The notes under the pieces: model-generated
Databases searched by the model: none
What the model saw: only the letters and a program-made list of their open reading frames with translations
Told to the model about the DNA's origin: nothing
DNA from: Apostichopus japonicus
Taxonomy: Eukaryota; Echinodermata; Holothuroidea; Aspidochirotida; Stichopodidae
NCBI RefSeq assembly: GCF_037975245.1
Contig: NC_092569.1
Span: forward strand, 8,701,001-8,765,000
Direction: 5' to 3'
DNA length: 64,000 nt
Position numbers and translations under genes: made by a program
Shown here: in pieces, positions 13,701 through 27,649 of the stretch
Layout of the letters: each line of letters opens with the position of its first letter
How positions within the stretch are numbered: the stretch's first letter is position 1

Positions 13701-14485
13701 CTGTACGTCTTATTGGTCTATATATTAACGTGGATGACTGAATACAGTGTGCGGATGTTCTCGTCTGTACTGAGACTTTTGTGTAATATTTCAAATCAAA
13801 CGCTGATTAAAATAGATGTAAAAGTAAAGTTTCCAGCTAGTTCTTATTATTTTCTCACTTTGCATCGAAATTAGATCGTTCAAGGTTCTCTTTTTGCCGG
13901 AAGGTTATTGTAATAACGGCGCTAAACGTTGTCAAGTAAGCTAGAACTGTTACTTACACAAATATCTACTTTTGCCAAGAAAATATCAAACAATAAACAC
14001 TTTAAGGGAATGAGCAATTGCGTTAAGCCTTGAGTACTACAAGGACGCACCAATGTATTGAGATCACTATGACGTAGAGCGGCACATTACTAGGAGCAAG
14101 CATCGGGGGCTTCTGTACAGCCAATGTTTAAAATCAATATTCATAGCAATCAGAAGCTTAACACGACTGTTTAATTATAAGCCAGCAGAAACAATCTTCC
14201 ATATAGTGGGTTTGTCCTATACTTGGCCATCTTACATATTACGAGCATTGGAGATTGAGTTTAACAGAGGTAGAGTGAGATGTACTGAATGAATAAATAA
14301 ATGAATGAATGTGTGCATGAGATTACATAGAGAAGCTACAATATAAAAGATGTTCCTTATATTCTTAGTTTTCATATTTAAATCAAGGATAACATGATAA
14401 GACTATAAAACATATACGTTGTGATGCAGTAGTTGTAAACGGCGATTAAGGCTTGCCACGATGTTACCAGCTGTCATTATCTTTA

Positions 14486-15207
14486 TATGTGATGATTCTA
14501 CTAACCACCAACACCCATATTACCATATTGTATTATATATGTGATGATTCTACTAACCACCAACACCATATTACCATATTGTATTCTATATGTGATGATT
14601 CTATTAACCACTAACACCATATTACCATATTGTATTATATATGTGATGATTCTACTAACCACCAACACCATATTACCATATTGTATTCTATATGTGATGA
14701 TTCTATTAACCACTAACACCATATTACCATATTGTATTATATATGTGATGATTCTACTAACCACCAACACCCATATTACCATATTGTATTCTATATGTGA
14801 TGATTCTATTAACCACCAACACCCATATTACCATATTGTATTCTATATGTGATGATTCTATTAACCACCAACACCCATATTACCATATTGTATTCTATAT
14901 GTGATGATTCTACTAACCACCAACACCCATATTACCATATTGTATTCTATATGTGATGATTCTACTAACCACCAACACCCATATTACCATATTGTATTCT
15001 ATATGTGATGATTCTATTAACCACCAACACCCATATTACCATATTGTATTCTATATGTGATGATTCTATTAACCACCAACACCCATATTACCATATTGTA
15101 TTCTATATGTGATGATTCTACTAACCACCAACACCCATATTACCATATTGTATTCTATATGTGATGATTCTATTAACCACCAACACCCATATTACCATAT
15201 TGTATTT
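14486..15207. repeat. 51/52-bp minisatellite, about 14 units
   Basis: Each unit begins ATGTGATGATTCTA and ends ATTACCATATTGTATT. Units start near 14491, 14543, 14594 and onward. Length differs by one C in ACACCCAT versus ACACCAT. Left units alternate between CTACTAACCACC with ATTATA and CTATTAACCACT with ATTCTA, giving a dimer pattern; right units are more uniform. Open frames here are repeat translations. Confidence 0.95.
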
Positions 15208-16589
15208 TGACGAGTAAATGATTGTGTTTAACTTGAACTAACATCATCAGCATCCTCCTATACAGGGTAACACAATTACCAATATTTGCAGAATAATTAG
15301 CGGTTATCAATGACATAGCTCTTGTTAACAAGTTACTCACTGGTAAAGTAGCTGTCATGCTCTCAGAGACAAGCAGTGTTTGATTTTCCATCAAAGAAGC
15401 AATTTTAAGATTTTAGCGTCAGTTTGAACAGCGACTTTCAAGTTGTGTTTTCTCAGGTGATATGTTGGAATGGTATTTCTGCGAAGTGTTAGCATTACAG
15501 TATTCATGGGTCACGAGCTTTCTAATTAGAAAATGTTTGCACAATATGTTGTTGTCTGGGAGAGGATTTTACAATTGCTAACGTTACAGCTAGTAAGAAA
15601 AAACTCGTGGAGTCGAAAGGATCATTAGCATTCCATATCGTAGGTTTGACACAGTTAAATATTTGATCAAGTCCTTAGCATTAATAGGAGTTGTGTGAAT
15701 TAATGTATTCTTGATTAGTGGAAATTGAATAGAATTCTTGATGATATTAAATCACAGAAATACACAACAAAGTTGTTTATAAGAATGTTGGTAGATATAG
15801 TTAAACTATAGGAAATCCAACAGCTAGAGCTATACGACACGTAGGGTTTGAAAACTGAAAGATATCAGTTTCATATCATCAATAAAAACACTTAATATGC
15901 TAGTATAGGCTATATGTATACTGGAACAAATTTGCGGAGGGTTAAATGGATGGGAAGGGGGGGGTGGCGAGAAAGAAGGGGCTTCAATGCTGATATGGTG
16001 GAGCTAATCATACTGGTAAGTATTCCAATACGTGTATATGAAGATACGTACCTCCTGATTTATAAAAATAGTCATGAAAATAGTCTATCGTTCGGAATTT
16101 CCCGAGTTAAAAACACCCATGGACATTCCTTAAGGTTGCAGTCCATTGAATGACATCGTAAAGCTAAACTATGAACGGAGAATGAAATTGAGAGAGAGAT
16201 GTTGCCATGTGTCGAATTGCAGCGCCAGTCTAACAATGAGCAGGGGTCTTTGGCCTACGGTAATCTTACAGCTGTAAAAACAGTATTACATTTAATTGAG
16301 AAGGATCGATATAATGAGCGGGAACAAGAAATAAGATATGACATTAAAGAAACTTCATCTACAGTGGCATGTCTGTTAACTCAGCAAGTAGTTTAACCAA
16401 CCGAGTAGGAATTTCTGTCAATGGAAATAGGCCTACTTTAAGACGCGTATTCAGACTTCGTAGTGTGGAGCCGGGGGGGGGGGGGGTCGACGTTTTTTCC
16501 CCATTTTAAGAGTAAGAGAATTTCAGTTTAATTTAACGCTTGTATTGATGTGACTTTTCATGACAACATCTTTCTGATAGAACACCAAG
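15208..16589. other. unique sequence
   Basis: No supported gene. G-rich runs occur at 15955-15966 and 16471-16486. Confidence 0.4.
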
Positions 16590-17742
16590 CCTGTTGGCAT
16601 ACCTCATACATTATATATCCTGTTGGCATTCCACATACATTACATATCCTGTTGGTATACCATATACATTATATATCCTGTTGGTATACCACATACATTA
16701 TATATCCTGTTGGTACACCACATACATTGTATATCCTGTTGGTATACGACATAAATTATATATCCTGTTGGTATACCTCATACATTATATATCCTGTTGG
16801 CATTCCACATATATGATATATCCTGTTGGTATACTACATACATTATATATCCTGATGGTATACCACATACATTATATATCCTGTTGGTACACCACATACA
16901 TTATATATGTTGTTGGTATACCGCATACATTATATATCCTGTTGGCATTCCACATACATTATATATCATGTTGCCATACCTCATACATTATATATCCTGT
17001 TGGCATTCCACATACATTATATATCCTGTTGGTACACCAAATACATTATATATCCTGTTGGTATACCGCATACATTATATATCCTGTTGGCATTCCACAT
17101 ACATTATATATCCTGTTGCCATACCTCATACATTATATATCCTGTTGGCATTCCACATATATGATATATCCTGTTGGTATACTACATACATTATATATCC
17201 TGATGGTATACCACATACATTATATATCCTGTTGGTACACCACATACATTATATATGTTGTTGGTATACCGCATACATTATATATCCTGTTGGCATTCCA
17301 CATACATTATATATCCTGTTGGCATTCCACATACATTATATATCTGTTGGTACACCACATACATTATATATCCTGTTGGCATTCCACATACATTATATAT
17401 CCTGTTGGCATTCCACATACATTATATATCCTGATGGTATACCACATACATTATATATCCTGTTGGTACACCACATACATTATATATGTTGTTGGTATAC
17501 CGCATACATTATATATCCTGTTGGCATTCCACATACATTATATATCCTGTTGGTACACCACATACATTATATATGTTGTTGGTATACCGCATACATTATA
17601 TATCCTGTTGGCATTCCACATACATTATATATCCTGTTGGCATTCCACATACATTATATATCCTGTTGGCATTCCACATACATTATATATCCTGTTGGCA
17701 TTCCACATACATTATATATCCTGTTGGTACACCACATACACT
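16590..17742. repeat. 29-bp minisatellite, about 40 units, with 348-bp higher-order unit
   Basis: The unit is CTGTTGGCATTCCACATACA plus TTATATATC. Variants are GGTATACCAC, GGTACACCAC, GGTATACCGC, TGATGG and TGTTGTTGG. The diagnostic TGATGG unit occurs at 16852 and 17200, exactly 348 bp (12 x 29) apart, and again at 17431 after a 1-bp deletion near 17343. Since 29 is not a multiple of three, all three plus frames read similar Tyr/Ile/His-rich peptides; the long frame at 16594-17844 is an artefact. Confidence 0.96.
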
Positions 17743-18745
<1,003 letters not shown>

Positions 18746-20087
18746 TTCTGCAGAGAATTTTGAACAAATTTACCAAACCGAGGAAATGAGGCGAAACTTA
18801 CCGTGAATTTCACTTTATACAGGGGCGTATCCAGGATTTTCTAACCCGGGGGGCGCGAATTACTATCTAAGCGGAGCGCCACCATCGGTTGGCGCGCAGC
18901 GTACAAGAAAATTTCTGGTTTTGATACCCCCCCCCCCCCCAGATCACCGGAAATGACACTTCTCGTGCTTGAAAATGACCAACCAGATGTACACTTTTGC
19001 CTGAGAACCAAGTATTTCCCAATAGTTTTTTTCCCCATCCATAACCTTTTTGAAGATTGTCACCAGTCACACATCATGTTCGACCTCATCGCATCTCCTG
19101 TGGATCATTGCTTTTTGTAGGTGATTCTACGTCGCGGCCCACAATACCCGACAGCCCCACTTTTGAAGGTTTTAAGCCCATTTTTTGTTCAGAATTTCAA
19201 AATTCACATTTCTCACTTCAAAACATACCCATAATGTTGCAAAAAATTTCATGTATGGACAACCAATATAGAAAAACCTCCTTGAACCCCTAACAGACTG
19301 GTCAAAATTGCACAAGTAGAGGGAGGTATGATGAAGAAAGTTGGTCAGGAAATTTTCGAAAATTCAGACACAGTTAATTTATTGGAGTACAAATATTGAA
19401 ACCTCCTAAAACGGCTATTATAAAACTTCATTGAAGGAAATGAAAAAAATAGCAGATATTTCCGAAACCGAACACTACACACATAGGTCAAGGAGGCGGG
19501 GGGGGGGGGGGCTAACGAAATATTCCTTTCTGAAAATTCGGGCAATATATACTGAAAGAAAAATACATTGCAATGATGTAGCTAAAGGAAATGAATAGTT
19601 GAAAAATTATCTCATTGGTAATTAAAATAAAGTTCTAAGCTTGGCCGACTAATTCACCATTACTAATGTAAAATTAAGTTTTGACATAACTGGACCTCCA
19701 TGCTTTTTTCTCCATCTACATAGGACAATTCCTTGTTTATATGAGCATCCCGCGGTATACTGCGCAACTTTCAGTGACCGTGGGGTACATGATGGCATGC
19801 GATGTAATAACCGATGCTTGCTTATATGATATTGACATTAACATGTTGACGCGCGCGGAGCGCGCGAAAATATTGGTTGTATTTTCGGGCAAGTCGTCAC
19901 AGCTCCCCAAATCAAATTGGGCTCCTTCGCCTTTGACTACACACATAGACAGTTTTGAGGCTGTTCATCCTGGAACGCCATTATCATGCTCACTGATTTG
20001 ATGTGATATCTGCTGTTTGTTTTATAAATTCGAACAGGCGCGCAGCGAATAATTTGCCAAGGGAGGGGCAGAGCCTGTAGGCAAACT

Positions 20088-20215
20088 CACCACGAGTTGG
20101 CGCGAAGCGTACAAGAAAATTTTGGCCGAAAATGCCTCCCAGATCGCTGGAAATGACACTTCCCATGCCTTGTCAGTTGCATCTAAGCATTTTCTATTTC
20201 GAATTTACTAGCGAT
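20088..20215 (+). repeat. 5'-truncated copy of the MITE core
   Basis: CACGAGTTGGCGCGAAGCGT and the following ACAAGAAAATTTTGG, then CCCAGATCGCTGGAAATGAC, match the second half of the core seen elsewhere. The usual CTATCTAAGCGGAGCGCC half is missing. The tail matches the tail after 10190 (GCATCTAA) and, in reverse, the element at 55285-55583. Confidence 0.8.
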
Positions 20216-20548
20216 ATCATAAAAAAAATATGCTCGGGGAGGGGGGGGGGTCGGCGGTCGCCCCATTCCCGAAATGCGTCATGTTCCCCGACGACTCGGT
20301 CGAGTTCGAGACCAGCCACAGTTGGTTTCATAGCACAATTGTTTAAAGCGTCCATACACACACACCGTTATGCTAGACCATACATAGTATATATAGATAC
20401 ATTAGTGAGAGAGGAAAAATGGAAACGTCAAAAATGGAGTTGTCGATGTAAGGGGTAGGGTGAGGCGCACGCCCCTTCCGAAATCCTCGATCCGTCACTG
20501 GCTACCCGACCATGTGTATATTATAGGGTTCAGCGCTGTAATGATGTC

Positions 20549-20716
20549 ACTGTTCCTCTTTCTCTTCCCGGTGTCTTGGCGTTTATCTTCTACTCTCTCC
20601 TTTTCTCCTTTTTCTCTACTTCTTCTTTTTCTTTTCCCTTCCTTCCTCTCCTCCTCCTCTTTTTTCCCCTCTCTTTTCCTTTTTGCTTCTCTTTTTTTCT
20701 CCCCTTTTTTTCTTAC
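20549..20716. repeat. polypyrimidine tract, about 165 bp
   Basis: The plus strand is almost entirely C and T, with runs of TTTC and TCCTCC. It sits just before the C run and right terminus of the transposon ending at 20763. A shorter equivalent (30298-30350) sits in the same place in the element ending at 30407. Confidence 0.9.
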
Positions 20717-21807
20717 CAGGGAGGCGCGCGCCCCCAACGCCACCCCCCCTGGATACGCGCCTGTTATATGTGGCTTTCCTCAAGAGCACAAATCCCTCGG
20801 CGGGAAAACTAGTTATTGATTGAAACTTGAGAAAGTATAATAACAGTATGTTTCAGTATGCATTTAAACTCACTGACCGAATCTATTACTGTACAAGTAA
20901 CTAAAAAAAAAACCTTCTACTCACAATAAAGTGGAATAAGTATTAGACATAATTAAGATAGGTGTTGTCAAACTTTGGAGATTTGGTGTTCATATACATT
21001 TGAAAGGCAGCTTTCCGATTATATAACGTTCCACTGTAATGTTGCATGAAGTGAAGCTTACTTTGTGTAGTGAAGCACATGATTATCAGATCATGTCACT
21101 CATGTTAGGACCAAATGATGCATTGCCATGTTTATTAATGCCGTCTGCTGTAGTAGGTCAATGCACCCTACTGGTTGTCATGAGGACCTACTGTAAGTTC
21201 ATGTTATCTGAAGGTCTACTAAACGTGTTAAGCGACGTCAACTTGTAATTCCTGCTTAACACTGTATGAAACTAGAATCAATTCCAACAGCTAAACAACA
21301 CGGAGATATAGTCATGTCCATGACGTCGTATAGGTCGCCTCATCGTTCAGACTGTTTGCCCCCGAACCTATTCTAGGAAGCGGCACTTTTCGACTGTACC
21401 GTTCCGTAGATGTACAAATCGATAAAAATGTACGTAGATCCGCAACTTGGATATATTATGTTACCGTAACGTTTAATGCATGTAATGAACTTTAAGTCAC
21501 AAAGATATCACTCGGTCCGGAAATCAGTACGTTGAGCAGCTGCAAATGTATTTAAACAACACTTGATTTTCGCCAAAAATCCATTCCACATCTTGTCGGA
21601 TGCATATTTTTCATTTTAAAGAATTCGAAGACCTCTTAAAGGAATAATAACAATTGCTCTTGAATTGTTTAGTCACCCAACTATGGCCCAAGCAAAGTCG
21701 GAATGTCCTCTTACTATGTTCCATCTCGTCAGGCGCTCAGGCTTTTATCCACTCGTGTACAAGACCTGAAGGATTATTAAATGTTCCACTCAGAGAGCAA
21801 AAAATAC

Positions 21808-22011
21808 ACCACATAGGGTGAGATAAACACAAAGTAGAGAAGCATGCAGTAACCATGTTGTACATGGTTACTGCATGCTTCTCTACATTGTGTTTATCTC
21901 ACCCTATGTGGTACATGGTTACTGCTTGCTACTCTCCCCTGTGTCTATCTCACCATATGTACCACATAGGGTGAGATAAACACAGGGCAGAATATCATGC
22001 AGTAACCATGT
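21808..22011. repeat. four-copy inverted/direct repeat block (+ - - +), 51-bp arms
   Basis: Arm 1 (21808-21858) and arm 2 (21862-21912) are reverse complements over 51 bp with one mismatch and a 3-nt spacer. Arm 3 (21913-21960) repeats arm 2 directly with divergence. Arm 4 (21961-22011) returns to the arm 1 orientation. Each arm contains ACCACATAGGGTGAGATAAA or its complement and GCAGTAACCATG. It looks like two foldback units back to back. Confidence 0.93.
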
Positions 22012-22815
22012 CCTCTAATCCACTCACAATGTGTAATACGTAATCGTATATTATGTGGATTTATTAAGACAGTGGTTGACAAATTCATTTGCTTTTTCTC
22101 CATGTAAAGTTCGGGTTAAATATTTCACAAATTGAACAAAGCCTAACGTGTCACCGACTTATAGGCTCTATGCAGGGTGATACTTATATTATTACTTTAC
22201 CAAAATGAATTCAAGTTGATAACTTTGGATAACTGAAGTAAACATCTATTGTAAGAAAAAAAATCTTTAATTTTTTTCCTTCAAATTCTTTTCAATAATG
22301 AAAAAGAATCAGTTTGAGCATAATGTAGTCAAAAGGGAACACAAATCCAATGATCATCTTAAGCGTAAATGATGGAGTAACTTTCTATGAACAACTCCAA
22401 AAAACCGTCCGGGATATATCCTTGTTTATATCTTGTATCTGGAAGCTGTCATTGTGTAAACCTGTGTTGTCAGACTGCCTCAAAGAAAACATTTACTGGC
22501 TCTTCGATTTTCTTTTCATATTTTCAAATTAGAATGTCACCAGCGTTTGACACTGAAACCAATGACATTGGTTGTTCGTTATTATACAACACCTAATTGT
22601 ATTCTGGTCATTTGATTGGTCAATTGCTCGTTGATTGCATGCAAAATCCGCTCTATTCCACTCTATGAAATAGAACCATGGGTAATACTTTATTGGTAGC
22701 ACTTTTTTCAATGGTAAGAGAGCAGAGAAACCTGTCTGTTCAAAACAATCTGTTGCATGAGTGCATTTTACCCATCTTAATATAATATGTTGTATAAAAC
22801 AAATAGTTTCCATTC
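22012..22815. other. AT-rich sequence, possible flank of a foldback MITE
   Basis: No gene supported. The TTATACAACACC sequence near 22578 and GTTGTATAAAAC near 22789 are roughly inverted. They may mark a larger element surrounding or abutting the hairpin at 22816-22934. Confidence 0.3.
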
Positions 22816-22934
22816 GTGCAATAGTGCAAATATTTCATTCGTTGAAAGATATTACTTGTTCCATTCAACGAGGCGCAGCCGAGTTGAATGGAACATTCCA
22901 TCTTTCAACTCATGAAATATTTGCACTATTGCAC
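22816..22934. mobile_element. foldback MITE hairpin
   Basis: The outer arms 22816-22838 and 22912-22934 are exact reverse complements over 23 bp (GTGCAATAGTGCAAATATTT plus CAT). The inner arms TGTTCCATTCAAC (22857-22869) and GTTGAATGGAACA (22883-22895) are exact over 13 bp. TTGAAAGAT/ATCTTTCAA lie between. The loop is GC-rich (GAGGCGCAGCCGA). This layout is typical of miniature foldback transposons. Confidence 0.8.
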
Positions 22935-22961
22935 TCATAACCATTCATTATTTGTATACTA

Positions 22962-23475
22962 TTACACAGTGTTATAGGCTAGGAATACTACAGGAGGGGG
23001 GGGGGCTTACAAATACACAGTGTTATAGGTTAGGACTACTACGGAATGGGGGGGGGGGGTGGTTACAAAATACACAGTGTTTTCAGCTAGGAATACTACG
23101 GGAGGGGGCTTACACATACACAATGTTATATGCTAGGAATACTACGGAAAGGGGGGCTTACACATGTACAGTGTTAATGGCTAGGAATACTACGGAAGGG
23201 GAGGGGGGGGGCTTACAAATACACAGTGTTATCAGCTAGGAATACTACGGGAGGGGGTTACACATACACAATGTTATATGCTAGGAATACTACGGGGGGG
23301 GGGGGCTTACAAATACACATTGTTATAGGCTAGGAATACTACGGAAGAGATAGGGGCTTACAAAATACTCAGTGTTTTAGGCTAGGAACACTACGGGAGG
23401 GCCGGAGGCTACAAATACACATTGTTATAGGCTACGAATACTACGGGAGGGGGAATACAAATACACATTGTCATG
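22962..23475. repeat. G-rich minisatellite, about 10 units of 45-57 bp
   Basis: Each unit reads roughly TACACAGTGTTATAGGCTAG then GAATACTACGGGA, a variable G run of 5-13, and CTTACAAA. Unit length varies mainly through the G run. The plus strand has G runs spaced by about 40 nt. Confidence 0.93.
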
Positions 23476-26400
23476 GTGCTATCGAAGAACACGGGAACTA
23501 CATCTTTAAAAGGAAGCTTTTGAATTGTCAGAAGGAGGCTTTTTACTCTCAAATTATATAATGAGTGTATACCAGAGCCCTAGCTCCCGAAAGCTGCAGT
23601 TTTTTAAGATATTTCTTGCTGTCCTCTCGTATAGCGAGTTTATATCAGATAATATCATGTGAAAGAGAGGATTTCAATTTCTGTGGAATGTAACGCAAAG
23701 CCCTGGTGGGGTCCAGGGGAAGAATTCCCGGAAGCTTAAGTATTTGATGATGCATCGTGTTCTCTCTTAACGACTTTTAAACACAAAAATATATGCCAGA
23801 AAGAATTACAGTTCTCTTGAATGTATTCTAATTTCTAAGCCCTGGTGGAATGGGAGGAATGTGGGGGGGGGGGGGGGAGGTTGTGATCATGTGGACCTCA
23901 GCTTTTCTTGTTGGGATTTTGAAGCACAGAAATAGATTTCTGATATGAATTTAAGAAGAAAAGAAAAATGAAAGAGAAAATAGGCCAATATAATGTAAAT
24001 GGAATTATCACGAACGTTGAGTACTTGAAATGGGCACACTTTTGGTCTGCAATACAAAAGGCCATGATTTTCCCCAAAGTATCACCGTTAAATATACCGG
24101 TACCGATGTATGTACCGTTGTGTTAATTCCTGAAGTGATATTTGTTAACGCACGAGGGATCTCGTGATTATAAAAGATGTGACAATGTACGGCGTCAAAC
24201 TTGACAAATCCGCCACTTAATTAAATCAAAGGTAACCAGATAAATCGAGCGTACGCTTTCTTAAAACACTCTTAGTTACTTCCCGGGCTTGTAAACCTTC
24301 TCTCAGTTATTGATCGCGTAACGCACTGGGATTAATGAAAGTGTTCTTAGCCCTCGATCGTCGGCCTATTGGGAACTTTTCTTTCTTGTGTAACTTTGCA
24401 TTCTGTCCCTACGGCGGCTCAATTTGTAGTTTTTAAAGTTTCGTATATTGCAGGCATCATGACTACACTGGATTATACAACTGTCTTTGACCATTGCAAT
24501 ATTAAAGTATGCACGATCAATATCAAGTGATCAAAACATATTCTTGTCATGGATTTTGCAGCCGTGCAGTCTTTAATATTAACTATAATGATTCGGTTAA
24601 TAGTAGATTTATGTCATTCATCTCATATATGAGGTAATTATAAACGGACATATGAGAGTAAATCACAAGTTTGCGTTATGCTCTTGTTGGAAAGTTACAA
24701 TTCATACAAAATGGATAAGAAGGTCTTGACAAGCTACGGTTGTCTGTTAATGGATTTATATTCCAATGCAATTATTCAAATATGGACCCCTTAGAGCACA
24801 GGGACTTGTTCTTAGATCCCTTTGGTCTTTACTTTCTTTCATAGACTTATTAAAAACAAACTTTTAGAAAGTGTCAAACAGCTATTGACGTCACAATGGC
24901 CTTAGTATATCGTAAAACTGAAGTTTACTTGTTAATTAATTTGCCGACGAGGTATAGCCTACATACGTTTATTATTGGAAATGTATTTCCCCCGTCCCTG
25001 TACAAAGTGCTTAGGGTGCTGTTGACACGGTCACAGCAACCATTGTCTGTAGCTCTAACATCACAAGTTGTATCTGATTATTTAAGATCAAGGAGAATAA
25101 AATATACCAGATGACAAGAATTATGATGAACTGAAACCTCAGTCAAGACTGCAATGGTTTTATGGCGAAGTTAGTTAGACTTGATGTAAATGAAGTGATT
25201 TGTTTACAATTCTGGTATCTATAAGTGAAATACAAGTCTTATTCAAACTGCGAACTTCTTGAACATGCAATGTGTACACAGGAGTAGTCACATGATTCAT
25301 CTCACCTCTACGTGCATGATATAATGTACTGAGATGACATTGTACGCCATGGTTCTAAAACTGCTGCCCACCTCACACCGGTGCTCTAACTGTCCAATTG
25401 GCCAATGGAGGTCAAAGGTCAATGTAAGTTACTGATAATTCAGCCGACATATGTTAAATGAACTGTTCATGAGATTATGCATTTCGCATAGTAGCGAAGG
25501 TTAGTGATATAAACTATCACATTACGGTGTTGCAAATTTAACTTTCACTTATTAGTATTAAGACAAAGGGGAAAAATAGAGGGAACATCTCAAATCGAGT
25601 AAAATAATCAGAATGGTGATCATGTTTAATATTAATGTTTCCCAAGGTAGTTGTAACAGGATCTGCATACGTGACATGAACGTAACATCTTTGACGAGAT
25701 GTGATTACATACCTGGCAGGCTACGAGCTGAAACAAGGGAACATGCAAAGGCAAGAAGGGTATTTTTGTTGAAAATATGTTATATGGCGTGCTCTTGCAA
25801 ATTAAAATTGAATCGCTTGGGGTAAAATGAGGCTAACAACTACTACCCTTGGAACCCAAGGCTCTTTATAGGGCACTGGATGCTGTATTGAAGAAGAGTC
25901 AACCGTGGTTATTAATACAAGCCAGCGTGTGTGACTGCTCTCTACCCTACAATCGATTGATTGTAAGCACTGGTCTTATTAGCTCGTTAAAGTGCATCGT
26001 CACGAAACGAACGCTCCAGAAAAAATGCAAACAAATATCTTTCAGATGTAAAATGAAAAGAATTGTAAGTGTTGAGGTGAGAAGTAGAGTAAGTTTAAAA
26101 GTGGATCGACCTGGGGCAAGGGGGAAAGGGTGGTAGAAGGTGCATGGTCACGGAAGTGGTCATTTAAGTGACTGTTGTGAGTACCAGAGGGTGGGGGTAA
26201 GGGGTGATATCAAACCATCTTCGTGAGAGATCGGCTGGCGACGGTTGGACGTACCTGCAGGCTATATGTCGTCCGAAAAATATATTCAAGTACCTCTGAG
26301 AAATCAAAATCAATAAATTCGCTAGCTATGTATTTTTGGCACTTATACTGTTAGCGAGCAAACATCAAGTAAACATTTAAACGAGTGGCACCTTAAAAGA

Positions 26401-27140
26401 GGATCTGCGCATTTCAAGGTCTGACTGTCGAAAAGACATATTTACAAACATTTTTTGCACTACATTTTGTCACATACATTGTTTTCTTTATACGTTCATT
26501 TTCGACAACGCCCCCCCTCACCTCAGAGGCGAGGGCGCACCATCTGTTTGTAAAATAAAGAGATAGATATATGTTTTTAACCCTTCAATTTTTCAACCTG
26601 GGATGTAAGCAACATCAGCGCTAGAATATTCAGTTGGATCCTTTGAATTAGCGCAAAGAGTTTAATGCAAATTAACTTTTATACTTTTCGTTTCATATAA
26701 ATCATAACCCATGCAATTGTTTACTTTTTTCTCGAAATTTTTATACATAGACCTAATCTTAAAAGTAGACATGACAAGTATGACAATAGTCAAAGTTTCG
26801 ATGACAGACCGAATTTTAAAAAGCTTTGTTTAAATATTCGTCATAAGTAACAATTTCAATTAAAAAATAAAATAAATAAAAAAGGAAATACAGAATCGAT
26901 ATTTCAAGGTCGAAAAATCTCAGTTTTTGAGATCAGATACGCAACGTCGCAAATTTGGGAACAAATGTGAAATTAATTTGTCCAACCATGGAGATAAGAT
27001 GGCAAACAGTTGAAATATAATAACAAAATTTTAAGGAAGAAGTCGATAATTGGATTTCACAAATAGTTATTTAGAGAAAGACGTGGAACTTTTGAGACAA
27101 TAGTTAAATCGGTAGATCAACAGTTGAAACCTTTATCAAA

Positions 27141-27149
<9 letters not shown>
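23476..27149. other. gene-poor sequence
   Basis: No recognisable gene. Two similar phrases containing AAGCCCTGGTGG (about 23699 and 23838), the second followed by a G run at 23863-23878, may be old dispersed repeats. A perfect nuclear-receptor DR1-type site lies at 25409-25421. Frames at 24896-25114, 25613-25825 and 25849-26136 show no domain. Confidence 0.4.
25409..25421 (+). promoter_or_regulatory. perfect DR1 sequence (nuclear receptor type)
   Basis: AGGTCAAAGGTCA is two AGGTCA half-sites separated by one base, the consensus bound by HNF4 and RXR heterodimers. The sequence match is certain. Function is not shown: there is no gene nearby, and the motif recurs in dispersed repeats of this window. 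Confidence 0.3.
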
Positions 27150-27178
<29 letters not shown>

Positions 27179-27391
27179 ATATTATGTGATATTCTAGCTC
27201 TGCCTTGGCATAGAGCACTCTTTGTGAATACTGACCAACATTCTATGTGATATATATATCTATATATATCTATATATATATATATATATATCTATATCTA
27301 TATATATCTATATATATATATATCTATATATATATATCTATATATATATAGATATATATATATATAGATATATATATATATATATATATAT

Positions 27392-27469
<78 letters not shown>
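27150..27469. repeat. (TA)n and (ATAGATAT)n microsatellites
   Basis: A pure TA tract at 27150-27174 and a long TA/TCTA/TAGA tract at 27247-27469 are separated by about 70 bp. The second tract is nearly self-complementary because TCTA interruptions on the left mirror TAGA interruptions on the right. Confidence 0.95.
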
Positions 27470-27470
<1 letters not shown>

Positions 27471-27649
27471 CAAATCTGAAGAAGAAGAAAAGAAGATTGA
27501 TAGCTTCCTATACGCCACTGCACTGTTCCTACAAACATATCATATCTTTTTCATGTCACTGAAGTTATACAAAGTGTTCCTTTGACAGATAAGGCAACAC
27601 CCTCAGGAAAGCCACCCCCCTCCCTCCCCGCTATACTTTGATAGCCTGC

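Larger units (their letters stand above)
18820..20763 (+). mobile_element. non-autonomous DNA transposon, 5-bp TSD (TTATA), CAGGGGCGTATCCAGG end
   Basis: The left end CAGGGGCGTATCCAGG (18820-18835) and the right end CCTGGATACGCGCCTG (20748-20763) form an inverted repeat with one mismatch. TTATA flanks both ends (18815-18819 and 20764-20768). It contains a complete GC-rich core at 18862-18905 and a partial one at 20088-20115, so it is probably itself composite. A polypyrimidine tract and a C run precede the right end. Partial open frames have no transposase motif. Confidence 0.75.

Noticed and set aside
16590-17742. CRISPR-like array
   Set aside because: Units are contiguous, with no unique spacers between repeats. 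The same applies to the 21-bp and 26-bp arrays.
18820-18870. Ribosomal or GC-rich RNA gene at the core sequence
   Set aside because: The GC-rich core recurs in eight transposon contexts in this window and shows no rRNA or tRNA fold.
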